DNA from: an uncultured Jannaschia sp.
GTDB taxonomy: Bacteria; Pseudomonadota; Alphaproteobacteria; Rhodobacterales; Rhodobacteraceae
DNA: 64,000 nt
NCBI RefSeq assembly: GCF_947494055.1
Contig: NZ_CANLTR010000008.1
Coordinates: 62,001 to 126,000, forward strand
Direction: 5' to 3'
Positions within the stretch are counted from its first letter, which is position 1; each line of letters starts with the position of its first letter. This document shows, piece by piece, positions 56,904 to 64,000 of this stretch. Under the pieces are notes generated by a model that was not told the DNA's origin, did no database searches, and was given only the letters and a program-made list of their open reading frames with translations. The position numbers were made by a program, and so were the translations under genes.

Positions 56904-59159
56904 CTATCCGCACTTGGAGAAGCCGCAACTCGCGCAGGTGGCGCAGCCTTCGGCCATGTGGACGTCGTAGCTGCCGCAATTTGGACAGGTAGGCCCAGGC
57001 GCGGCGTCGCCGGACGGGGTGATCGGGGCCGGCGGAGTAGCACCAAGCCCCCGTTCGCCGGAAAGAAAGCCGGTCGCGATCATGTGCTGCTCAATCACGC
57101 CGCCGATCGCCGCGAGGATCGAAGGAACGTAGCGGCCCTGCATCCAGGCACCGCCGCGCGGATCGAAGACCGCCTTCAACTCCTCGACCACGAAGGACAC
57201 GTCGCCGCCGCGCCGGAAGATCGCCGAAATCATACGCGTCAGTGCCACCGTCCAGGCGAAATGCTCCATGTTCTTCGAGTTGACGAAGATCTCGAAGGGG
57301 CGGCGCTGTCCGTCGAGCTCGATGTCGTTGATGGTGATGTAGAGCGCGTGCTCGGAGGCGGGCCACCTGATCTTGTAGGTCTCCCCGGTCAGCGTGTCGG
57401 GCCGGTCGAGCGGCGCGAAGAGCTGGACGACCTTTGGCGCCTCCGGTGCGGCCGGTGTGCTGGAAAGCACGCTGCCGGTCACGTCGTTCGGCCGGTAGGT
57501 GGTGCAGCCCTTGCAGCCCTCGGCCCAGGCGCGAAGATAGACGTCCTTGAACGCCGCCAAGCCGATATCGGCGGGCACGTTGATCGTCTTGGAAATCGAG
57601 CTGTCGATCCATAACTGCGCGGCGGCCTGCATCCGGACATGCTCGCGAGGCTCGAGGTCGGCAACGGTGACGAAGCTGTCGGGCAGGGGCGCATCGCCGT
57701 GCAGGCGGCGCCATTCGGCGACGGCGAAATCCTCCACCACCTCCTCCGTGCGGCTTCCGTCGGGCTGGAGCACCTTGCGGGTGTAGCTCGTGGCGAAGAT
57801 CGGCTCGATCCCGGAGGAGACGTTCCCCGCCAGCAGGCTGATCGTTCCGGTCGGCGCGATCGAGGTGAGAAGCGCGTTGCGCAACCCGTGCGCGGCGATG
57901 AGGTCGCGGGTCTCGGGTGCGAGCCGCTGCACCATCGGCGCGGCGAGCATGGCGGCCTCGTCGTAGAGCGGGAACGTACCTTTCTCGGCGGCGAGCCGGG
58001 CGGAGGTGGCATAGGCCGCGTTCGCGATGGTCTCGAGCCAGCCGGCGGTCGTGGTCGCCGCCGCCTCGCCGCCATAGCGCAGGCCGCACATCGCGAGCGC
58101 GTCGGCGAGGCCGGTGACGCCCAGCCCGATTCGCCGCTTGGCGCGCGCCTCCTCGGCCTGCTGGGGCAGGGGGAAACGGCTGGCATCGACGACGTTGTCC
58201 ATCATCCGGATGGCGGTCGCGGTGAGGTCGGTCAATGCCTCCGCCTCGATCCGCGCCTCGGTGGTGAAGGCGTCCGACACCAGCCGCGCAAGGTTGAGCG
58301 AGCCCAGCAGGCAGGCACCGTAGGGGGGCAGGGGCTGCTCGCCGCAGGGATTGGTCGCGGCGATGGTCTCGGCGTAAGCGAGGTTATTCTGCGCGTTGAT
58401 GCGGTCGATGAAGATCACGCCCGGCTCGGCGTAATCGTAGGTCGCCTGCATGATCGCGTCCCACAACTCGCGGGCGCGTAGCGTCCGGAAGGTCTGGCCG
58501 CCAAAGACGAGGGGCCAGTCGGCATCATCCTCGACCGCCTGCATGAACGGGTCGGTGACGAGGACCGAGAGGTTGAACATGCGCAAACGTGCCGGATCTG
58601 CCTTGGCCGCGACGAAGGCCTCGATGTCGGGGTGGTCGCAGCGCAGCGTTGCCATCATCGCGCCCCGGCGGGAGCCGGCGGACATGATCGTGCGGCACAT
58701 CGAGTCCCACACGTCCATGAAGGACAGCGGCCCCGACGCATCGGCCGAGACGCCGCGGACGACGGCGCCCCGGGGACGGATCGTGGAGAAGTCGTAACCG
58801 ATCCCGCCGCCCTGTTGCAGGGTCAGCGCCGCCTCGCGCAGGGCCGCGAATATGCCGCCCATGCTGTCCTCGACCGTGCCCATCACGAAGCAGTTGAAGA
58901 GCGTCACCGAGCGTCCCGTTCCCGCCCCTGCGACGATCCGCCCCGCCGGCAGGAACCGGAAGTCCTGCAACGCCGCGCGGAAGGCCGGCATCCAGGCGGC
59001 GGGCTCCGCCTCGGGGGCGGCGAGGGCTGCGGCAATCCGGTCCCAGGTCGCGTCGAGATCGGCATCGCGCGGGGTGCCGTCTGCCTCCTTCAGCCGGTAC
59101 TTCATGTCCCAGATCGTCTCCGAGATCGGGGCGGCGAAGGTCGTCGGGGCATCTTTCAT
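56904..59159 (-). CDS. nrdJ: Adenosylcobalamin-dependent (class II) ribonucleoside-diphosphate reductase
   Basis: A 751-residue B12-dependent reductase that makes deoxyribonucleotides with or without oxygen. The N-terminus has FRFLPAGRIVAGAGTG and LFNCFVMGTVEDSMGG; the active-site loop is ATNPCGEQPLPPYGACLLGS (N-x-C-x-E radical site), preceded by GAMMATLRCDHPDIEAFV. The C-terminus has a zinc ribbon-like tail CPNCGSYDVHMAEGCATC and ends CASCGFSKCG, whose cysteines probably shuttle electrons from thioredoxin. No partner NrdAB or NrdF is in the window. It needs the cofactor whose late synthesis involves CobU. Confidence 0.96.
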   Translation of the reverse strand: MKDAPTTFAAPISETIWDMKYRLKEADGTPRDADLDATWDRIAAALAAPEAEPAAWMPAFRAALQDFRFLPAGRIVAGAGTGRSVTLFNCFVMGTVEDSMGGIFAALREAALTLQQGGGIGYDFSTIRPRGAVVRGVSADASGPLSFMDVWDSMCRTIMSAGSRRGAMMATLRCDHPDIEAFVAAKADPARLRMFNLSVLVTDPFMQAVEDDADWPLVFGGQTFRTLRARELWDAIMQATYDYAEPGVIFIDRINAQNNLAYAETIAATNPCGEQPLPPYGACLLGSLNLARLVSDAFTTEARIEAEALTDLTATAIRMMDNVVDASRFPLPQQAEEARAKRRIGLGVTGLADALAMCGLRYGGEAAATTTAGWLETIANAAYATSARLAAEKGTFPLYDEAAMLAAPMVQRLAPETRDLIAAHGLRNALLTSIAPTGTISLLAGNVSSGIEPIFATSYTRKVLQPDGSRTEEVVEDFAVAEWRRLHGDAPLPDSFVTVADLEPREHVRMQAAAQLWIDSSISKTINVPADIGLAAFKDVYLRAWAEGCKGCTTYRPNDVTGSVLSSTPAAPEAPKVVQLFAPLDRPDTLTGETYKIRWPASEHALYITINDIELDGQRRPFEIFVNSKNMEHFAWTVALTRMISAIFRRGGDVSFVVEELKAVFDPRGGAWMQGRYVPSILAAIGGVIEQHMIATGFLSGERGLGATPPAPITPSGDAAPGPTCPNCGSYDVHMAEGCATCASCGFSKCG

Positions 59160-59236
59160 CGTCGGCGCGTCTCGCTAGAACTGGTTGCAGGTAGGGCCGG
59201 AGCGTCTAGATATACCCCGTTCTGCGGGGAAATCAC

Positions 59237-59662
59237 ATGGCCATCAACCTGATCAAGCTCAGCGTCGGGACCGAGTCGATCGAAGGTCTGGCCGAGTGGC
59301 AGCGGAACGCGCGCGCGAAGGGACCCTGCGGCAACCCGCGCCACGTCACCCGGATGTGGCCCAAGCGCGCTGAGGAGCTTCTGGACGGCGGATCGATCTA
59401 CTGGGTCATCAAGGGCGTCGTCCTGTGCCGCCAGCCGATCCTGCGGCTCGACGAGGTGCGGCGCGAGGATGACATCCCGCGCTGCGGAATCGTGCTGCGC
59501 CCCGGCCTGATCCCGGTGGCGCCGCTGCCGAAGCGGCCGTTCCAGGGCTGGCGCTACCTGACCACCGCGGACGCGCCCGGCGACATCGACCCGGCCCGCG
59601 CCACCGAGGAGCCGCTGCCCCCGGGCCTCACGCTCGCACTGTCGGAGATCGGCGTCCTCTGA
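59237..59662 (+). CDS. DUF1489 family protein
   Basis: A 141-residue protein. It begins INLIKLSVGTESIEGLAEWQ and contains HVTRMWPKRAEELLDGGSIYW, IKGVVLCRQPILRLDEV and PFQGWRYLTTADAPGD, a set conserved across alphaproteobacteria as DUF1489. No catalytic motif is apparent. Divergent from nrdJ with a 77-base gap. Confidence 0.9.
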   Translation: MAINLIKLSVGTESIEGLAEWQRNARAKGPCGNPRHVTRMWPKRAEELLDGGSIYWVIKGVVLCRQPILRLDEVRREDDIPRCGIVLRPGLIPVAPLPKRPFQGWRYLTTADAPGDIDPARATEEPLPPGLTLALSEIGVL

Positions 59663-59783
59663 TCTCGGGGTGAGGAAAACCGCAGGCGTGGCGCCCCGCC
59701 GGGTATGTTAACCAGAAGCCACGGTCCGCCACCCGGATGGGCCAGTGTTTCAGGCTTAACCAGTTACCGACGGGAGTTTCCCG

Positions 59784-60376
59784 ATGCGACGTTCCTTTGC
59801 CTCGCGCTGACGACCGGCACGGCGGGAGCCCAGCCCATCCGCAGCAATCCCGGCACCGCCCGCGACTACATCATTCTCAGGCAACCGCAGGCCGACCACC
59901 GGATCGTCCTGCGGATGCGGCCCACGGACCAGTCCGTGCCACCCGACGAATATCAATGGGAACGCTGGGACCCGAACGGCCCCGGCTATACCGAGTTGCG
60001 TCGCATCAATTGGCAGGCGACGGCGAGTTGTGCCTCCGGCCTCGACTGGATACGGATCGACGGTCCGGGCGGGGACGAAACGCAGAGTTTCAACGGAACC
60101 CGGCCGTCCATCTCCGGTCGAACGCATTACGAGAGCTTCGATCCCGATGCTCTCGACGCCGTGTGCTGCGGCTTCGCCCGGCAGGCGACGCAGAATTGCG
60201 GCGAGAACCCGATTCTGGAGCCCGGTTGCGAGAACGAGGAGACCTACGTCTTCGGTCCGTCCCGGCCGCTACGCGGCAGCGCGCCGGTGACCGTCAGCGG
60301 TCGCTGGGAATCCGGTCCCCTTCCGACGCGGCAATACGTTCCGCGTCTCGAGCTGCGCTGCCTCCTCGGCGGATGA
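59784..60376 (+). pseudogene. Secreted hypothetical protein with a frameshift at its start
   Basis: A good ribosome site (GGGAG at 59772-59776, seven bases before ATG 59784) leads into ATG-CGA-CGT and a stop at 59808-59810. A one-base shift after position 59791 joins it to a long open frame (59792-60376) that begins FLCLALTTGTAGAQPI, the core and AxA-type cleavage site of a signal peptide, and runs about 195 codons. The body has six or more cysteines (CASGLDW, DAVCCGFARQ, QNCGENPILEPGCEN, LRCLLGG) typical of a disulfide-bonded exported protein. I recognise no family. The frame is open upstream to 59705, but that extension gives no signal peptide. Either a real frameshift mutation or a sequencing error. 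Confidence 0.6.
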
Positions 60377-60385
60377 GGCAGCCGG

Positions 60386-60420
60386 TCGCGACCCGCGTTT
60401 CCTCCCGGCGCGGGTCGCGA
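60386..60420 (+). terminator. Perfect 12-bp hairpin after the secreted-protein gene
   Basis: TCGCGACCCGCG (60386-60397) and CGCGGGTCGCGA (60409-60420) with an 11-base loop, 10 bases past the stop. The strongest stem in the window. No T-run follows (AACAATCC), so it could be a terminator helped by Rho or an RNA end-protecting structure. Confidence 0.6.
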
Positions 60421-60565
60421 ACAATCCATCCCGTCCATCCGTGGCTCCGCCGAAGCGCGAGGCTCTTCCGCGCGGGTCGTTTTTCGCCCGCGTGGCGTCG
60501 TCCCCGATTTACGTCCAGTTGGCCATTGCGGCAGAACGGAGCCACGTAATTCGAGGGGACAGGCG

Positions 60566-63064
60566 ATGAAGACCCAGGTGAAGGCCCTCGTGGTGGGCGG
60601 TGGCGCGGTCGGGACCGGGATCGCGTATCATCTCGCGAAGGCCGGGTGGTCCGACGTGATGCTGCTCGAGCGCGACGAGCTGACCTCCGGCTCCACCTGG
60701 CATGCCGCGGGCCTCCTGCCGCTCTTCAACATGGGCTACGCGACGAGTCACATCCACGCCTACTCGGTCGACTTCTACAAGTCGCTGGAGGCGGAGACGG
60801 GCCTCAACCCGGGCTTCTCGGTCGTGGGCAACCTGCGCATGGCGCAGACGCGGGAACGGATGGACGAATACGAGCTCTACGCCGCCACGGCGGAGACGGT
60901 CGGCATTCCGCACGAGTTCCTGACGCCGGCGCAGATCAAGGAGCGCTACCCGCTGGTCCGCACCGAGGATCTGGTCGGCGCGATCTTCCATCCTACCGAC
61001 GGCTACATCAACCCGGCCGACGTCACGATGTCCATGGCCAAGGGCGCCCGTCAGCGCGGCGTGACCATCGAGCGGAAGTGGCAGGTCGACGCCTACGAGT
61101 GGAAAGGCGACCACTGGGACGTGACCGCGACGAAGATGGCGGAACGCGGCGGCAACCTCGTGCCCACCGACGAGCAGGTCGTGATCGCGGCCGAGCACGT
61201 CGTCACCGCGACCGGCAACCACGCGCCGCGCACCGCCCGGCTCCTGGGTATCCGGACGCCCGCCATCGTGGTCGAACACCAGTACATCGTGACCGAGCCC
61301 GACCCCGCGCTCGTCGAGTGGCGCAAGTCCAACCCGCAGCATCCCGTGCTGCGCGACGCCGACGCCAAGTGGTACGTGCGCGAGGAACGGGGCGGCTGGA
61401 TCCTCGGGCCCTACGAGCAGAACGCGCCGGCGCGCTTCCCGTTCGAGGTGCCGTCCAGCTTCCGCGCCGACCTCTTCCCGCTCGACCTGGAGCGGATCGA
61501 GGAGGAATACATGTCCTTCATCCACCGCATCCCGTCCTCGGAGAATGCAGGCCTGAAGGACGATTTCAACGGCCCGATCTGCTACACGCCCGACGGCAAC
61601 CCGCTGGTCGGCCCGGCCCCGGGGCTGCGCAACATGTGGCTGGCCGAGGGGTTCAGCTTCGGGATCACCGCCGCCGGCGGGACCGGGCACTACCTCGCGC
61701 AGATGATGGTCGAGGGCGAGGCCGAGATCGACATGGCCGCGCTCGACCCGCGCCGCTTCGGCGGCTGGACGACCACCGAATACGCGATGCGCAAGAACGA
61801 GGAGGCCTACGACCACGTCTTCGTCCTGCACCATCCCGACGAAGAGCGGCCTGCCGCGCGGCCGCTCAAGACCGCGCCCTGCTACGACCGGATGAAGGCG
61901 CAGGGCGCGCAGTTCGGCTGCGTCAACGGATGGGAGCGTCCGAACTACTTCAAGCCGGGCGCGGCGGCGGATTTCGACATGACCTCGCGCAGCTTCCGGC
62001 GCGGCAAGTGGTGGCAGCACACGGTGGACGAAGCGACCGCCCTGCGTGACGGCGCCGGCATGATCGACGCGACGGCCTTCACCAAGCACAAGCTGCGCGG
62101 ACCGGGCGCGGCGGCGTTCCTCGACTGGTTCACCACCAATCGCCTTCCGAAGGTGGGTCGCATCAACCTGACCTACGCGCTGACCGAGGCGGGGACGACG
62201 CGCACCGAATACACGATCGTGCGGCTCGCCGAGGACACGTTCTACCTCGTTTCCGCCGGCGCCTGGCAGGCCTACGACAGCGACTTCCTCGCCAAGGCCG
62301 TGAACGACAAGGCGGACGAGTTCGGCCCGATGTGCCTTGAGGACGTGACCGGGATGCACGGGGTCTTCGCGCTTGCGGGACCGAAATCGCGCGACATCCT
62401 GCGCGAGCTCGTCGTCGCGGCGGACCCGGACTGGACGCTGTCGAACAAGGGCTTCCCCTGGCTCTCGGCCCGCCGGATCGAGCTGAAGATGGCGCCGGTC
62501 AACGCGATCCGGGTGGCCTATACCGGTGAACTCGGTTGGGAGCTGCACCATCCGATGGAGATGCAGAACTACCTCTTCGACCGGCTGATGGAAGCGGGCG
62601 AGGGGCACGGCCTGACGCTCGTCGGCGCGCGGGCGCAGAACTGGCTCCGGCAGGAGAAGTCCTACCGCGCCTTCGGCAACGAACTGGGCCGCGACGCGAC
62701 GCCGCTGGAGGCGGGCCTCGACCGCTTCGTGGACCTCTCGAAGGATTTCCACGGCAAGGCGGCGATGGAAGCGAAGGGCATCCGGTCGAAATGCGCCACC
62801 TTCCTGATCGACGGACCGGACGACGCCGATCCGTGGGGCCGCGAGGCGCTCTATCTCGAAGACGGCACGCGCGTCGGGCGCCTGACCTCGGGCGGCTATT
62901 CGGTGGCGTTCGGCAAGTCGATCGGCATGGGCTACGTCCGGCCCGAGCTGGCGGAGCCCGGCACGAAGCTGAAGGTCCGGATGCAGCGCAAGCTCTGGGA
63001 CGCGGAGGTCACCGAGGACAGCCCCTACGATCCCGCCAACGCCCGGATACGTGCGGACGGCTAG
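60566..63064 (+). CDS. Dimethylglycine/sarcosine dehydrogenase-like FAD protein with GcvT domains
   Basis: An 832-residue two-part enzyme. The N-terminal half is a DAO-family flavoprotein: ALVVGGGAVGTGIAYHLA, VMLLERDELTSGSTWHAAG (the motif whose histidine binds FAD covalently in this family), and LAEGFSFGITAAGGTGHYLAQ. From about residue 430 it continues into an FAO-M linker, an aminomethyltransferase (GcvT) domain (YALTEAGTTRTEYTIVRL, YTGELGWELHHP, GARAQNWLRQEKSYRAFG) and a C-terminal barrel (GYSVAFGKSIGMGYV). It likely oxidises an N-methylated glycine and passes the one-carbon unit to tetrahydrofolate. GAGGGGACAGGCG lies before the ATG. Confidence 0.92.
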   Translation: MKTQVKALVVGGGAVGTGIAYHLAKAGWSDVMLLERDELTSGSTWHAAGLLPLFNMGYATSHIHAYSVDFYKSLEAETGLNPGFSVVGNLRMAQTRERMDEYELYAATAETVGIPHEFLTPAQIKERYPLVRTEDLVGAIFHPTDGYINPADVTMSMAKGARQRGVTIERKWQVDAYEWKGDHWDVTATKMAERGGNLVPTDEQVVIAAEHVVTATGNHAPRTARLLGIRTPAIVVEHQYIVTEPDPALVEWRKSNPQHPVLRDADAKWYVREERGGWILGPYEQNAPARFPFEVPSSFRADLFPLDLERIEEEYMSFIHRIPSSENAGLKDDFNGPICYTPDGNPLVGPAPGLRNMWLAEGFSFGITAAGGTGHYLAQMMVEGEAEIDMAALDPRRFGGWTTTEYAMRKNEEAYDHVFVLHHPDEERPAARPLKTAPCYDRMKAQGAQFGCVNGWERPNYFKPGAAADFDMTSRSFRRGKWWQHTVDEATALRDGAGMIDATAFTKHKLRGPGAAAFLDWFTTNRLPKVGRINLTYALTEAGTTRTEYTIVRLAEDTFYLVSAGAWQAYDSDFLAKAVNDKADEFGPMCLEDVTGMHGVFALAGPKSRDILRELVVAADPDWTLSNKGFPWLSARRIELKMAPVNAIRVAYTGELGWELHHPMEMQNYLFDRLMEAGEGHGLTLVGARAQNWLRQEKSYRAFGNELGRDATPLEAGLDRFVDLSKDFHGKAAMEAKGIRSKCATFLIDGPDDADPWGREALYLEDGTRVGRLTSGGYSVAFGKSIGMGYVRPELAEPGTKLKVRMQRKLWDAEVTEDSPYDPANARIRADG

Positions 63065-63512
63065 TCTCGTCGCCGTCGCCCTGCTGCTGGCGGCGGCGTT
63101 CTGGATGATGCGGGACGGCGACCGCGCCGGCCTGTACGTGAGCGGCGACGGGGCGCGACAGGTCGCGCGTCGACTGGCCGCGGAGGGCGTGGCGCAGGCG
63201 CCCGCCGGGGAGGCACGAATTGAGGCCGTCCTGCTGCGGCGCTGGCAGAACCTCGAATCGCTTCCGGCGCTGCACGCGCTCTGCGGCGGGGCCTGTAACG
63301 GGCGGACGGCGGTGGTGGCACTGCGGCAGCCGACGCCGGGGGGATTGCGGCGGGTCCTGCTGATCGACCTTTCCGGCACCCCCGCCGCCGCGGCGCTCGA
63401 TGCGGGCGCACCGATCCCCGCGGCGATAGTGGCCTGTCTGGGGCGGGTGGTCGCCGGGCGGGACGCGGCATGCCTGCCGCCGGCCCGTGTCGCTTGGCGG
63501 ATGCCGTTCTAG
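63051..63512 (+). CDS. Hypothetical membrane-anchored protein
   Basis: A 153-residue protein starting at GTG 63051, overlapping the end of the oxidoreductase gene by 14 bases. Residues 5-19 are hydrophobic (SLVAVALLLAAAFWM), probably an anchor or uncleaved signal. The rest is A-rich with four cysteines, including ALCGGACNG. I recognise no family. The long overlap and shared direction argue for cotranslation with the upstream enzyme, but the composition (high A, G, R) also allows a spurious frame. Confidence 0.5.
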   Translation: MRTASLVAVALLLAAAFWMMRDGDRAGLYVSGDGARQVARRLAAEGVAQAPAGEARIEAVLLRRWQNLESLPALHALCGGACNGRTAVVALRQPTPGGLRRVLLIDLSGTPAAAALDAGAPIPAAIVACLGRVVAGRDAACLPPARVAWRMPF

Positions 63513-63557
63513 GGGCGTTCCCGGCCATCTGGGACGCGCGTGTCCAGCCGGGCCGTC

Positions 63558-63590
63558 GGAGCCTCCGGCGGGGATATTTGAGAAGCAAAG
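63558..63590 (+). repeat. Extragenic repeat, copy 2 (GGAGCCTCCGGCGGG family)
   Basis: GGAGCCTCCGGCGGGGATATTTG followed by a purine-rich tail, closely matching the copy at 25249-25282. Again located between two convergent genes. Confidence 0.65.
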
Positions 63591-63643
63591 ACGGGGTACG
63601 CACTTCCGTGCTGCGGCGCGGGGAGAGGGAACGAAGGCCCAGA

Positions 63644-64000
63644 CTAGGGCAGGAGCGGCGGCAGGCGCGGGGCGGGGCCGAGGGGGATCGGCCCCATCCG
63701 CATTTGCCCGTTCGCGAAGGCGAGGTCGAATCGCATTGCGCCGTCGTCCTCCGCCATGCCAACGAGCCCGGCCTCGAGAAGCGGCAGCTGCTCCTCGGCC
63801 ACGAGTCCCCAGCCGCGCAGGAGGGCGAGCGCCGCCTCGGTCCCGCGCAGCTCGATCGACAGTGCTCCCTCTGGAACCCCGTCCGCGTCGACCTCGATCG
63901 CCCCATCCGCGTCGAGCTCCAGCGCGCCCCAGACCAGATCCGCGCGTCGCAGGTTCAGCGAATAGGCCACCCCCTCCGGCACCAGAGTCGCGTCGATGTC
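63644..64000 (-). CDS. DUF2125 domain protein, C-terminal part
   Basis: The frame is open to the right edge, so the start lies beyond the window; the last 118 codons are present. They read DLVWGALELDADG, then an E-LRG stretch and the ending FDLAFANGQMRMGPIPLGPAPRLPPLLP (quoted in two parts here: LAFANGQMRMG and PIPLGPAPRL). This C-terminus is typical of DUF2125 proteins in Rhodobacteraceae, which are exported or membrane-bound and of unknown function. Confidence 0.75.
   Translation of the reverse strand, partial: DIDATLVPEGVAYSLNLRRADLVWGALELDADGAIEVDADGVPEGALSIELRGTEAALALLRGWGLVAEEQLPLLEAGLVGMAEDDGAMRFDLAFANGQMRMGPIPLGPAPRLPPLLP

Noticed and set aside
59160-59236. Cobalamin riboswitch upstream of nrdJ
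   Set aside because: Only 77 bases separate nrdJ from the divergent gene, too few for a B12 riboswitch, and no B12-box-like sequence is visible.
59705-59783. ATG 59705 as the true start of the secreted protein
   Set aside because: It would place 30 polar residues before the hydrophobic core, destroying the signal peptide, and has no ribosome site; the start at 59784 with a shift fits better.
60509-63379. Long open frame antisense to the dimethylglycine-dehydrogenase-like gene (956 codons)
   Set aside because: Arginine- and proline-rich shadow of a clearly recognised gene on the other strand.

Overview
The window is high-GC, gene-dense DNA that looks like the chromosome of an alphaproteobacterium of the Rhodobacteraceae (Roseobacter/Rhodobacter group). 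Support: a heat-shock sigma factor of the RpoHII type, the division regulator MipZ, a TRAP transporter, a B12-dependent class II ribonucleotide reductase, families common in this group (DUF1285, DUF1489, DUF2125, DUF1328), and the gene order mutM / enoyl-CoA hydratase / rpsT / dnaA / dnaN / recF / gyrB next to divergent ubiE-ubiB. No phage, insertion sequence, CRISPR array, tRNA or rRNA gene was seen.

Layout. 1-2.1 kb: edge of a ComM/YifB gene, a glutathione transferase and two B12 genes (cobU, cobC-like). 2.1-7.1 kb: rpoH-chaN, then coaBC-dut-membrane-anchored MoeB-like E1-HD hydrolase. 7.1-12.2 kb: an amino-acid ABC uptake cassette without its own ATPase, facing a complete betaine-type ABC transporter. 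12.3-15 kb: mipZ, rpmE-rplS, trmD, a DUF1328 peptide. 15-21.3 kb: a FAD amine oxidase, an ABC-2 ATPase without permease, a zinc-finger protein, a TrhA-family protein, polA. 21.3-25.9 kb: manganese catalase, an unusually AT-rich membrane-protein gene, a CDF metal exporter, rluE, a peroxiredoxin-like protein, DUF1285. 25.9-35.6 kb: a MoxR / DUF58 / BatA-DUF4159 / amidotransferase-like membrane operon, then a TRAP transporter. 35.6-45.3 kb: the replication block on the minus strand. 45.3-47.6 kb: ubiE-ubiB. 47.6-50.2 kb: flagellar flgD, fliK and a FlgJ-like rod-binding protein. 50.2-54.2 kb: ffh-GNAT-GNAT-chorismate mutase-rpsP-rimM. 54.4-64 kb: a small unknown protein, azoR with divergent lysR, nrdJ, DUF1489, a secreted protein with an apparently frameshifted start, an 832-residue dimethylglycine-dehydrogenase-like protein, and the end of a DUF2125 gene.

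Functional themes. Replication and translation housekeeping dominates (dnaA, dnaN, recF, gyrB, polA, rpsT, rpsP, rimM, trmD, rplS, rpmE, ffh). A second theme is methylated-amine use: betaine-type uptake plus two FAD amine oxidases. A third is B12 supply (cobU, cobC) and use (nrdJ). Junctions where the stop codon overlaps the next start by four bases are very common, three of them with TTG as start. The least understood cluster is the four-gene MoxR operon. The most striking local anomalies are a frameshift between a good ribosome site and its gene near 59.79 kb, a hairpin that would hide the rpsT ribosome site, and dyad symmetries between dnaA and dnaN and at the gyrB promoter. All function calls rest on reading motifs and family resemblance; no database search was run.
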